A DNA stretch of 64,000 nucleotides from Azolla caroliniana (lineage: Eukaryota; Polypodiophyta). This document shows, piece after piece, positions 23,201 through 33,200 of the stretch (position 1 is its first letter; the number at the start of each line of letters is the position of its first letter). The DNA lies in contig JBHGNT010000012.1 of assembly GCA_043228905.1 (NCBI GenBank), positions 8,122,001-8,186,000 on the forward strand. The letters run 5' to 3'. The notes beneath the pieces were generated by a model. The model was not told where the DNA came from and did no database searches. It worked only from the letters and a program-made list of their open reading frames with translations. The position numbers and the translations under genes are program-made.

Positions 23201-24320
23201 TTACGGACTGAAGCAGGCTCCCCGGCAATGGTACCGGAAGTTCGACTCCTTCATGACCGACGAAGGGTACCTCAAAACGCAGTCCGACCACTGCGTGTTT
23301 GTGAAGAAGTTCGACGGAGGAGACTCTCTAATACTCCTCCTGTACGTGGACGACATGTTGATCGTCGGACGGGACCAGGTCAAGATACGGATGCTGAAGA
23401 AGGCTCTTCACCGAACCTTCTCAATGAAAGACCTGGGTCCGGCGAGGCAAATACTGGGGATGCACATCATCCGGGACCGGAAGAAGAAGCAGTTGTGGCT
23501 GTCACAGGGGAAGTACGTGACAAAGGTGCTTCACCGGTTCAACATGTCGGAGGCAAGACCGGTCGGATCGACCCTCCCGGCAAACTGCAAGCTGTCCAGC
23601 AAGCAAAGTCCCAAGACAAAGGCTGAGAAGGAGGACATGATGAAAGTACCATATGCCTCTGCCGTCGGAAGCTTGATGTACGCAATGGTGTGTACAAGAC
23701 CGGACATAGGATATGCAGTCGGAGTGGTGAGCCGGTACATGAGTAACCCCGGCAAGGAGCACTGGAACGCGGTCAAGTGGATACTCCGATACCTGAAGGG
23801 CACGGCAAACGTGTGCCTCCGATTCGGCTCCGGTAAGCCCGAACTCGATGGATTTACCGATTCGGATATGTCGGCTGATGCAGATACCAGCCGGTCCACA
23901 TCAGGGTATGTGATGACATATGCAGGGGGAGCTGTTTCGTGGCAGTCGAGGCTGCAGAAGACGGTTGCATTGTCAACCACGGAGGCGGAGTACATGGCGG
24001 CTGTTGAAGCCGGCAAGGAAATAATATGGATGAAGGACTTCATTAGAGAGCTCGGTATCCGGCAGGAGGAGTACCGACTCTACTGCGACAGTCAGAGTGC
24101 CATCCACCTTGCGAAGAACGCGGCCTATCACTCCCGGACGAAGCACATCCAGCGAAGATATCACTGGATCCGGGAAAGGATAGAAGACCAGGAGTTCGTG
24201 TTGACGAAGATCCACACGGACGAGAACGGGTCAGATATGCTGACCAAAGTGCTCACACCCGACAAGCTAGAAGCATGCCGGAAGAGGATCGGATTGGAGA
24301 GACATCCCATGCCGAAGTGA
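20247..24320 (+). CDS. Copia gag-pol polyprotein, intact, 1357 residues
   Basis: Start chosen at the first ATG after the primer binding site. Domains in order: Gag of the UBN2 type (about 1-200); CCHC zinc knuckle CFHCGKPGHFRKNC (from 233); aspartic protease with DSGAS (D320); GAG-pre-integrase zinc-binding region (LWHKRLCHM); integrase core with D509, D571 and E606, a perfect DD35E spacing; reverse transcriptase with YVDD (1033-1036); RNase H with TDSD (D1205) and the DSQSA segment near the C-terminus. The order protease-integrase-RT-RNase H is diagnostic for Ty1/copia. There is no stop or frameshift. The protein makes the particle and enzymes for cytoplasmic reverse transcription and nuclear integration. 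The stop codon abuts the polypurine tract. Confidence 0.97.
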   Translation: MEGGSSGQPGMMVLNAQNYADWKIKMEDLLIVRDLYEPIDRSEIPKGVLESEWKLLNWKAVATIRQYVDVSVLQHVANDTNAYEMWKKLSGLYERKNALNRTSLMRKIVNLKYRDGESMVEHVSTFMGFVNQLAAIKFPLEDAMQAIILMCTLPESWENLVVTLSTSCTEDNLSLQTVKTSTLNEEARRRDKEPASDTKALLTESDRGRQWNRSPQRREKSGTRSQSRGRPTCFHCGKPGHFRKNCRHYRKDNGADDTDLKKSPERNGAYRGATDRRGPDRRGQDRKGTTALAASEEEIMLITEERELNLAGEEMTWVVDSGASFHLTPEKKYFSSYTAGEHGCVRMGNEGTCRIAGIGDVWLMTSTGCKMLLKDVRHVPEVRLNLISAGRLDDEGYTGSIRNGVMKFSKGSLIVARARKVNTLYLMNSRLCPEELNVAADTAGELWHKRLCHMSEKGMKRLADDNLIPVKHVHLEKCTNCLAGKQNRTSFHSRPPTRRSAPLELVHTDVCQVETKSHGGAQYFVTFIDDHSRKLWTAPLKTKDQVLSVFKELHARVERESGKELKAIRADNGGEYRGQFQEYCRSKGIRLEFTVPKTPELNGLAERMNRTIMERVRSMLAHAKLPKGFWAEAMSTATYVINRSPSVPLDGDTPQKVWTGRDVSYRHLKVFGCLAYVHVAKDRRGKLDPKTRPCIFLGYGDDEFGYRVWDPVDKKIFRSRDIIFMEDKTLADWESEKKMKSSKSTSENQLYEEQSRPARDRLALEDPAEDGEETEPAEEDEYDTGTGPDPEMDSDEEESEEPVTEAPERRYPLRERRAPRRFPEPEHVLLTDEGEPESFEEAKHDTHSRRWLSAMQEEMDSLHENHTYELVELPKGKRALRNKWVFKLKPGDAGNPPRYKARIVVKGFQQKKGVDFDEIFAPVVKMTSIRTVLSIAASMDLEVEQMDVKTAFLHGDLEEEIYMQQPEGFEKKGKEHLVCRLKKSLYGLKQAPRQWYRKFDSFMTDEGYLKTQSDHCVFVKKFDGGDSLILLLYVDDMLIVGRDQVKIRMLKKALHRTFSMKDLGPARQILGMHIIRDRKKKQLWLSQGKYVTKVLHRFNMSEARPVGSTLPANCKLSSKQSPKTKAEKEDMMKVPYASAVGSLMYAMVCTRPDIGYAVGVVSRYMSNPGKEHWNAVKWILRYLKGTANVCLRFGSGKPELDGFTDSDMSADADTSRSTSGYVMTYAGGAVSWQSRLQKTVALSTTEAEYMAAVEAGKEIIWMKDFIRELGIRQEEYRLYCDSQSAIHLAKNAAYHSRTKHIQRRYHWIRERIEDQEFVLTKIHTDENGSDMLTKVLTPDKLEACRKRIGLERHPMPK

Positions 24321-24330
24321 AGGGGGAGTT
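24319..24330 (+). other. Polypurine tract of the copia element
   Basis: GAAGGGGGAGTT, directly before the 3' LTR and overlapping the gag-pol stop codon (24318-24320). It would prime plus-strand DNA synthesis. Confidence 0.88.
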
Positions 24331-24991
24331 TGTTGGGATTTCGGTCCCTCCGGATGGGATGTCCGGAGATGAATGACGGCAAGCCCGGGTCTGGTTACGG
24401 AACCGGATGATGAATAGTACCCGGCACGGAGCCGGATGACGAAGATCCGGTTACGGAGCCGGATGACGAAGACCCGGCTCCGGAGCCGGATGATGTAGAC
24501 CCCGGCTACGGAGCCGGATGACGAATGTACCCGGAGAGAGATCCGGATGCGGGGACATATCTGTGAATATGTTTGCCAAGAGCCCTTGAGGCTATATTTG
24601 TAAATAGCCCGAAAGTCATATGTGTATAAATATGACTTAGGGCAAACAGTTTTATGTTGTTGCTCATTTTATGTTCTAGTCGAGAGAGCGGAGTGAGAGC
24701 AGCCGAGAGAGAGAGAGAGAAACGAAGAGGTCGACGCCTCTGTGTAATACCGCCGCCTGTGGCGAGGACAGCGAGCTCAAGGTCGTCGCCTTGCAGCTCG
24801 CCATTGTATATTTCTCTGTGCATAGTTTGGTTTGGAGTCTCGCACTCCCGTGGTTTTTCCCGTATAGGGTTTTCCACGTTAATCCCTGTGTATCGCGTCT
24901 TTATCTGTATTTCCTATTTTCTGCTGCATTGATCCGCGATTACTCGGTTGTGGCCGAGAGGAGAAAGGAATCAAATAGGTGATACCTTACA
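24331..24991 (+). repeat. 3' LTR of the young copia element
   Basis: 661 bp, offset 4776 bp from the 5' LTR, with no indel and no substitution seen on inspection. It is followed by the second GAGGT (24992-24996). Confidence 0.95.
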
Positions 24992-24996
24992 GAGGT

Positions 24997-25810
24997 TTGG
25001 TGTTTAGATATTTGCTACCTACCCATCTGTCGGAACATATACGAGTTCCACTTCACTGGAGAGGACGTGGTCACAGATAAAATGATAGTGCACCTCAATA
25101 TGCTTTGTCAAAATGTGGAAGATAGGTTCTTTGCTAGTTGGATGTTGATGAGATTGTCACAGTATATGATTGTCGGCTTGGACACCTCCATGTGCAGATC
25201 CTTCAAGAGCCTCTTTAGCCATATGACTTCTCATGTAGCGACAACTCCTCCTCGGTATTCGGCCTCAATACTCGCCAACACAACTGTTGGATGCTTCTTA
25301 CTACTCTAGCCGATCGCGACGCTTCCAAATGAAAACACAAATCTGGATGTTGATGTATGATCGCTGGCATTTCTGGCCCAATCGGTATCCATGTAGCCAA
25401 CAAACTATTTGGCTGCTCCGGTCCGATATAGCATCGCCCTATCCTTCATGCCTCTGACATATCTAATGATCCTTTGCACACACTGAAGAAGTTTGGTTTT
25501 CGGTTGCGACATAAACTAACTGATCAAGACGATTGGATAGTTGAGCTCTAGACGGGTAATGGTTAGGTAAATTAGGCTTCAACTATCTACCGGAACCGTG
25601 TTGGGCTGCATGCCGTTCCCTATCCTTGGCGAAGTTGAAGAGCATACTCCACACATAATGTCGTTGGCTGATTAGTATGCCTTCTGGGGTGCGGATCACT
25701 TCGATATCAAGGAAGTAGTGAAGGTCCTCTAGATCCTTCATCTCGAATGATGCCGCTAGTTGGACTTGATGCGACCGATTTCTTCAAGATTGTCAATATA
25801 GGGAGTTGGC
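24997..25810 (-). pseudogene. Older copia element, decayed reverse transcriptase/RNase H region (right half)
   Basis: Minus-strand frames with many stops resemble copia pol: 'EMKDLEDLHYFLDIEV' and 'GILISQRHYVWSMLF' from the reverse transcriptase end, then 'RTKHIEV'-like and 'VELVYVPTDGQVANI' from the RNase H end. It continues into 19549-19465 on the other side of the inserted copia. The upstream part of this element is missing: beyond 25810 the sequence changes to a LINE fragment. Confidence 0.85.
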
Positions 25811-25885
25811 TATATATTTTATAAGGCTTGTGGGTTGATGTTAGAAAGATTAAGGATAGGAAGAAGAACAATTAAAAGTAAAGTG

Positions 25886-27533
25886 TGAGAAAGAGCTGCC
25901 ACTAGAGTGTCATGGTGTTGGTTAACGCAACCACGGGCCAAAGGGGGGCTTGGCCTCATAGGCCCCTTAATGTAGAGTCGTGCATTGCTGGCTAAAATGG
26001 TGGTTTGTTGCCTCCTGCCAGGTAAGGGGTGCTGGAAGGTACTACTTCGCAACAGGTCGCAAGCAGGGACTCCCAAGTATGGTAGGCCTTGGCCCGACTC
26101 CTTGAATTGGTGTTGCACGAGCAGAGTCCCACCCAAGCTGGCTTGCCATCCGGAGGACATGGTCGTGAACTCCATCTTGCGGGCATGGTGCCATCTACGA
26201 CAGCATTTGGTCAAGCACAACCCGGAGACATTGACCGCATGGACTAGACAGCCACTATTCTGGAATCCTCACGTGCGAACAAGTGATGACACGATGCTAG
26301 GGCAACTTAAGGGCCTAGCATGGGGAAAGCTGGCACAAACAGGCCTCCTATCTATAGACGATTGGAGACACATGGTTGTTTCAGGAAGAGCCCAAGAGGA
26401 CCTTTTCCCTCCCCTCAAGGGAGCTACGAAAATGCGAAGACTGATAGTTGAGGCAGTTGACAGGGTTCCGATGGGGGAGGCGAGAGAACATGCATGGTTC
26501 GGTCTCTTTGACAAGGCTGGAATGGTCAAGTCGCTAAAGGGTGTGAGCGGATCGGGGAGAGATACAGTTTTTGGGGACAATCAGAGCAGGGGCTCTTAGC
26601 ACCCAATCCGAGTGGTGGCATAGGTTGATAACATCTGGAAGACAGACCTGGATGTTGCTAAGGTGGAACCCCATTGGAGGTTAAGGGTATACGACTGTCG
26701 CCCCCTTGTCGATCTGGATTGGGACCCAGGGGACTTCAGATGGAAACATGACGATAGACTCCACCACTTCTTCGATTACACCACTAAATTGGGTCGGACT
26801 TTGCAGCTGCAGCTAGGCGCCCCCCTTCGCAATGGCTGGCGAACATTGGCCATCCTCGATGAGGCACTCATTACCTTTTGGAAGGGTCTCTGGCGTCTCC
26901 ACATGCCTGAAAAGATCAAGCTCTTTTGGTGGCAGATTGGTCATAATGTGGTGCCTGTTGGCAAATGGCTAGATAACGTGGCGGCCCGTTAGGTTGCCCA
27001 TTGTGCTCTCGACCTATTGAGACTCTGAGACATTGTCTGTGGGATTGCCCTCAAACTCAAAAGGTATGGGATAGAGTGACTCGCCTCCTTGCGGCATGTG
27101 AAGTTGAAGGAACAGCCTCATGGAGCGTTGTGGCATGGATTGATCACTCGGTCGAAGGGTGGACGAACGTCGTCAATGCGGATAGTTGGTGCTGTGTATG
27201 CACGAGAGGCAAAATCGTCAAGATCCATTTTGAAAGAGGCTTGCAACCCGCATCCCCTAGGTTTCCGGAAATCTGGATGTTGATCGCATGTTTCACCTTG
27301 TGGTATATATGGAAAGCGCGTTGCCTCAAGGTTTTCCCAGGTACAATACGGCCCCCGGAGGAAGTGATCATGGACATATGGTTCGTGCTTATCAGCTACA
27401 TACGAGGGCAATTGGAAGAGGTTTGCCGCCACTCCAACGACGTGGTCACTGCCCGTTTGCGCTTTTGGCAAAAATGGCGGAACACACCTATGGTGAAGCA
27501 AGGCGGCAGTGGCCCGAGGTGGAACTACCAGCC
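25886..27533 (+). pseudogene. Truncated LINE copy (C-terminal third of ORF2)
   Basis: Close relative of the intact LINE at 36665-42031, in the opposite orientation. It matches that ORF2 from 'CWLTQPRAKGGLGLI' to 'GGSGPRWNYQPP'. Disabling changes include CAG to TAG near 25973, TGG to TAG at about 26597, a further CAG to TAG near 26622, and a frameshift near 26985 before the zinc-finger segment. Both ends are missing: the 5' side starts in the region after the reverse transcriptase core, and the 3' side stops before the UTR and poly(A), running straight into telomere-type repeats. Confidence 0.92.
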
Positions 27534-27556
27534 CCCTAAACCCTAAACCCTAAACC
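27534..27556. repeat. Short interstitial telomere-type repeat (CCCTAAA)3
   Basis: Three complete CCCTAAA units plus CC, joined to the broken 3' end of the LINE fragment. The intact LINE has CAGCCCCCACG at this place, so the junction shares a run of C. CCCTAAA/TTTAGGG is the common plant telomere repeat. Confidence 0.85.
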
Positions 27557-28132
27557 GATTCTTTGAAGCTATAAAAGGAGGAATAGAGCTCATTGACATG
27601 GATGGACATATTGAGATTGAAGGCCTAAGGTTTGTTGTTGGTCGGGTTACCAAATATCGAGAAGGATGAGAGGCTTGAGACAACAAAACTGACATTAGTT
27701 AGCACCTACATATTGCCTTGGTTCGCCATTTCCCAATGACCCATCCATGTTGGATTCACCAAATTTGTGTCAAGATGTTTCACTCTCCTTAAAAGATCGT
27801 GGCATGTGTGGGTGGAACCACACGCTATTTGAAACCAAGAGATTCTAGAATTGAGGAAAGATAGATTGAATACAAATTTGAAACTAAGCAATTGTACTAA
27901 AAGAAAGCTAATTAAGTTTTAGATTTTTTTATTCCAAGAAACATCATAAGATAACCCAATATGAGAGTAGTATTTAAATGGATTTTAGGGTAACCCAAAT
28001 TGAAAGTTGATATATGCATGTGCTTTTTATCTATAAGTTATCCTAATTATAAATACGTTAATTTTTTGCAATGTTTAGAACTTCATAATGTGCAAATGTG
28101 AACATGTGTTAGCCAAGTAATCTTTTTTAGCA
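27557..28132. other. AT-rich flank, possible decayed coding fragment
   Basis: Just after the telomere repeats, plus-strand 27557-27670 reads 'FEAIKGGIELIDMDGHIEIEGLRFVVGRVTKYREG' before a stop, which looks protein-like but which I do not recognise. The remainder is AT-rich with no gene seen. Confidence 0.3.
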
Positions 28133-28137
28133 ATACC
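28133..28137. repeat. Target site duplication of the gypsy element (left copy, ATACC)
   Basis: ATACC at 28133-28137 and again at 35152-35156 outside the LTRs. One further A is shared, so a 6 bp reading (AATACC) is also possible. Confidence 0.85.
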
Positions 28138-28591
28138 TGTTACGAGCATGACCATATAATATCCCGTGGTAAGAATTTACCGTAGTAATCTATACACGTG
28201 GATAAGTGTGAGGGTTAAATGAGAGTGTAAAGAAGGGGAGGATTACTTTTATCCTCGGGATTGAGACAACCCATTAGGTCAAGTGTGAACTTGCCTGGGG
28301 GCCTTGGGTATCGCTATAAATAAGAGGCCTAGCTACCCTCATTTGATCATCTTTTGACTACATCGAGACTCTGCTCGTGTGGTGGGTCAACTCTTGTAGC
28401 GAGCGCGCCAGCACCAAGTACGACTCGACGCCACGGCGGTGGTATGGGACGCCGATCGAGGCTCGAGTCCGTCTCGATCCCTTCGCTCGGGGGTGGTCGG
28501 GTGGATCGGCACCCTTCTTTCTCTTTCTCCTTTCTATCTTTCAATTCTTTATCCTTATCTTAAGCTTACATTAGTGCTATGATCTATAATA
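28138..28591 (+). repeat. 5' LTR of the gypsy element
   Basis: 454 bp from TGTTACGAGC to CTATAATA, with a TATA box (TATAAATA) at 28315-28322. The 3' copy is offset by 6560 bp. Confidence 0.92.
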
Positions 28592-30277
28592 TTTGGTATC
28601 AGATTTTTGTACTAATGTTTCTTTGTTTTTCATTTGTCTTTTGATTGATGCTGATCGATCGTTGTGCGGTTGGCCTTGATCCAGACAACGATCAACAAAG
28701 AACTTCGGTAACTCTTTCCATAATTTTCTTTCTATTCTCTCTTCTCCCATCTAATCATGTGTTTAGTTTATATGTAATTTTTTTCATTAAGTCAATGATG
28801 TTGTAGTGGTCTTTAATTGATTATCTAAAACGTTTACATATGTGCACGAGGTCAATACCTCGTTTGACATGTTAATAATATGTGATGAGTGTCGTATGCG
28901 TACGAGGTTAATACCTCAATTACGTATTACGTTCACGAACATATGTTACGTTTGCGTATGAGTTTAATACCTTGATTTGTTGTAAACGATATGCGTTTGG
29001 TCTCGTATGCGTAAGAGGTCAATACCTCCATTGCGTATTACGATGATCTCTTATTTGTGGATGTTTCGTGTGCGTAGAGGTATATACCTCGATTACGTAT
29101 CTCGATCACATCATTTGTGGCTATTTTCTATAACGATATGTTGAATATAGGCATATGTGGTCACATATATACGTATTTGATCGTATATATGTGATAAGTA
29201 AACATATGTGTATATTCGTTATTACGTGATTATATCGAAAGTTGTCATGATCGGGAAAAGGATGTTGGTGGCCGTCCTCACATTTTTGTGAGAATGGCGT
29301 TGTCACCATCCCATTTTCAACAATTTTTTATTGTTGACAACCCCGTTGATGACCTCGATTTCGTTACGTAAAGAAACGCAATAGCCATAATGATGTTGAG
29401 TACGTAGGGCTTGACCCACTTCAAGTGAGGTCGCTCCAATGACGCACGTATCCAACATCCCTCCCTCGTTACATGGATACGATGCCACCATGAGCTCGTT
29501 CTTACGAGAGGCATTCGTAATGACGTGACCATGTGATGGCCCACATGAGCCTACTACGAAACGAGGGCTCATTTGGCTTGACCATTAGGTTGCACTTTGG
29601 CGTATGCCATCGTAATTATGAGACTTGAGGTTAGGTAACGTACCAACATAGTTTTGGTAAATGAGGGCGAAATAAGGACCTTGACATATATGTTCTTTTA
29701 AAAAAACATATATGATCAATTGCCTCGCATATCTCTTATACGCATCAAACATTAAACATTCGAGAAGACCAACTTACTTGGTTGGCTCAAGTGTTTAATG
29801 TATTTGTTCTCGAGGTCTCGAGTTCAAATATGACCAAGACCATACAACATCCTTGATACATATGACTATACCACATGTTTAGACTTAAGGTCTAAGTGCA
29901 CCTCGGGGTCCTCGTAATAGGACTTAAAGAGCCGAAACCACTTATGTGGGCACCGAAACATAGTTTATTGTTAACATTTTTTTTCGTGTATAAACTATTC
30001 ATGACGCGAACATACATGGTTGAGCCTCGGGGAGCCACCATGAAAAAATCGATATAGAGATCAGGGAAAGACATTTTTTTGTCACCCCCATGGTTTTTAA
30101 AACACCTTTGTGTTACCATAGTAACCTGATCTTGAACCTCATCTCATACGTCTAGAGGGGTATTGACATGAGATAATGATATCGATTAATGCTCGCCCAT
30201 GATATGTTTACATCACGACATGATGTTATGACTATATCTCTGACCTTATCCTATTTCTTTTCCAGAAATAATCTTTA
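28592..30277 (+). other. Gypsy leader: primer binding site, 56-bp palindrome-bearing repeats, possible intron
   Basis: A primer binding site TGGTATCAGA (28594-28603, initiator tRNA-Met) follows the LTR. Five diverged repeats of about 56 bp carry GAGGTNNATACCTC-like palindromes at 28848, 28904, 28960, 29015 and 29077. Near 29783-29830 there are tRNA-like A-box (TGGCTCAAGTG) and weak B-box sequences. A good splice acceptor (ttcttttccag) ends at 30265, just before the gag ATG, and a possible donor (CG|GTAACT) is at 28708. An 89-codon antisense frame at 29303-29572 has no recognisable motif and is not called. Confidence 0.7.
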
Positions 30278-33200
30278 ATGGCTCAAATTAACGACCCGAT
30301 GTCATCAGCTCAAGCGGAAGGAACTCAAGGGAATCCTCCTGGACAAATGTCCACTGAGATGTATTTGGCACAAATAACCCAATTCCTTAGTTTCACCGCT
30401 CAACAGATGACCGAACTTCGGCAATCTCAGAGTGCTCTTGAGGCACGTGTCATTAGTCTACAACGTGAGACTAATAGACCTGATGAGCGACAAGGTGAAC
30501 CATCATTTGTCGTTAAGCCATTTACGGGAGACAAAAAGGAAAGAACCGAAGAAGCAATCTGCACATGGCTGGGACGATGGGAGTCTCATTTTGAGCTCTA
30601 TCCCACGCCAGATAGTACGAAGATTGCATATGTCGGCCGAGAACTCGGGGGTAAGGCCGCCGCCTGGTGGCGTGGCCTCCGTACTATGGGGAAATTGCCC
30701 GATACCTGGACAGATTTTGTCACGGTTTTTAAGGGCCAATTTCTGCAACCTCCCTCTCGAACCGAGGCAGCACAAGCTTTAATGAACCTCTCTAGCAGGA
30801 AATTTTCCTCGCTAGAAGACTATGTTCACCATGCTAGAACCCAAATCCAAAAATCGGGTCTAGAAGGGGACAATTGGTTGATAGCTTGTTTTGTCAATGG
30901 CATCCCCAATTCGGACTATCACTGGATAGTGCACGATAAGGATCCAAAATCCTTCGAAGAGGCCGTTGAAATAGTTCTTCGCTATCAACGCACTTCGAAG
31001 AAGGACCATAACAAACCCAACGAAGCGCCCGGGACTAAGCAGTTGCAATTTGTTGGGAAACGCAAGACACCCAACGAATTCCTGGATCGCGATTGTAAGC
31101 GACAACATCCTTTTTGTGTATTCTGCAAAAAGAAGGGTCATACAAAAGATCAATGTCGAAAGCTCCAACGGAAAGAGCACGACAACAAAGCTAAAGCTGC
31201 AGACCATAAAGGTCAGATTCCTAATGTCCTTCAGGTCTATACACATCATTTAAGTAATTGTCAATGTTCTTTCCCTCACTATGTATTGGGTCCCAATGAT
31301 TTACTACGTGCAAACGGGTATATCAATGGATCTCCCGTACAATTTTTATTTGATTCGGGAAGCTCACACAATTTTGTGAATGATCGTTTGGTTCAGATAT
31401 GGGGAATCCAACCCACCGTAAGTGATCACACCTACACGGTGCACTTGGCTGATGGAAGAGTACAATACATCAACGGGGCGATTCATTCATTAGGAATTTC
31501 TATTGATACTTATATAGAGGAAGTAGACTTCCATGTAATGAATCTTTGTACCACCGATGTAATAATGGGTTATCCCTGGTTTTATAATAAAAACTCTTCT
31601 TTATTTATTGATTGGGTTCGTCATTCCATTTCTTTTGTACTGAACGATTGTACGCATTTTATTCAATGTGTAAAAAAACAATCCCTCTCGATTGTTTCCT
31701 CGTGTCCATCAATATCTGAGTTGTCTTGTTCTACGTTATTTTATTGTGTACTTGATCCGGACATTCACGTTTACAATATCGATAATGTCCCGATTCAATT
31801 AACATATTTTGAACAACAACAACTTGATGAAATCATAAATGATTTTCATGATGTTTTTCCAAGTGAACTACCTGATGGGTTACCTCCTAAACGTAATATA
31901 GACCATCGTATAGATATTGTACCTGGTGTTGCACCAATAAGTATACCTCCGTATCGCTTAAGTCAATCCGAAGAAGATGAGGTATCTAAGCAACTCAAGG
32001 ACTATTTACGAATGGGTTATATACGTTATAGTAAATCTCCATGGGGTGCACCAGTTCTCTTGGTTAAAAAGAAAGAGGGCACATGGCGTATGTGTATTAA
32101 TTACCGACGCTTGAATAAAGTGACGATCAAGAATTCATATCCATTGCCCCGGGCTGACGATCTAATTGACCGTCTCCAGGGAGCTCGGTATTTTACGAAA
32201 CTTGATCTCCGTACTGGCTACCATCAAATACGAATAAGTGAGGACGATGTTCCTAAAACGGCATTTCGTACGCGCTATGGCCATTACGAGTTTTTGGTTA
32301 TGCCTTTTGGTTTGACCAATGCTCCGGCTACTTTTCAACAAGAAATGAATGACATTTTCCGAGAACAACTTGGAAAATTTGTCGTTATTTTCTTGGATGA
32401 TATTTTAGTTTATAGCCGTACATTACAAGAACATGCTAGACATGTCCGCTTTGTTTTACAAACATTGCGTGACAAACAGTTTTATGCGAAGATCTCAAAA
32501 TGTGAGTTCTTCAAGAAATCAATTACTTATCTAGGACATCTCATAACCGAACGAGGAGTTGAAATTGATCCTTCTCGCATTGAGAAAATCAAGCTTTGGC
32601 CCACTCTTCGGAATATTCGAGAAGTTCGATCATTCCTTGGTTTTGTGGGGTTTTTGCGAAAGTCTCTTCGTAATTACTCCCAATTGACGACGCCGTTTAC
32701 TGATCTTTTAAAAGGTCAAACGCGTAAGTCTACAAAACCTATTGTGTGGAATGCTACACTAGACCTTGCCTTTAAGGAACTCAAGGACCTGGTTTGCAAG
32801 GCTCCTTCACTTCTTTTACCCGATCCTTCAAAACCTTTTGAGGTTGAAACCGATGCAAGCGATTATGCTATAGGTGCTGTCTTGTATCAAGATGGTAAAC
32901 CAATAGCATTCGAGAGTAAGAAACTTGATTCTGCTCAATGTCGGTATACCGTTCAAGAAAAGGAATTATTTGCAGTTATACATGCGCTCAAAACATGGCG
33001 CCATTATCTTTATGGAAATCACTTTGTGGTAACTACGGACCACGAGTCATTGAAATATTTTTGTGACCAACAAGACCTGAAAGGTCGTAAGGCACGATGG
33101 GCTGATCTCATCCAGGACTTTGATTTTTCCATACGATATCGTAAAGGTTCCATGAACATTGTCGCTGATGCACTAAGTCGCATCCGTGAAGTTAACACGC

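Larger units (their letters stand above)
19555..24991 (+). mobile_element. Intact Ty1/copia LTR retrotransposon
   Basis: Complete element of 5437 bp: LTR, primer binding site, one gag-pol frame, polypurine tract, LTR. The two 661 bp LTRs have no difference that I can find by eye, and target duplications flank it, so insertion was very recent. It is noticeably GC-rich and rich in CCGG, unlike the AT-rich DNA around it. It sits in an older minus-strand copia remnant. All catalytic motifs of protease, integrase, reverse transcriptase and RNase H are present, so it is potentially autonomous. Confidence 0.97.

Noticed and set aside
22496-23291. Long antisense frames inside the copia pol (up to 188 codons)
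   Set aside because: Shadows of the GC-rich coding strand, with no recognisable motif.
29303-29572. 89-codon antisense frame in the gypsy leader
   Set aside because: Some plant retrotransposons carry extra antisense genes, but here there is no motif, promoter or conservation evidence.
29776-29833. Functional tRNA gene
   Set aside because: The boxes are imperfect and no cloverleaf can be drawn around them.
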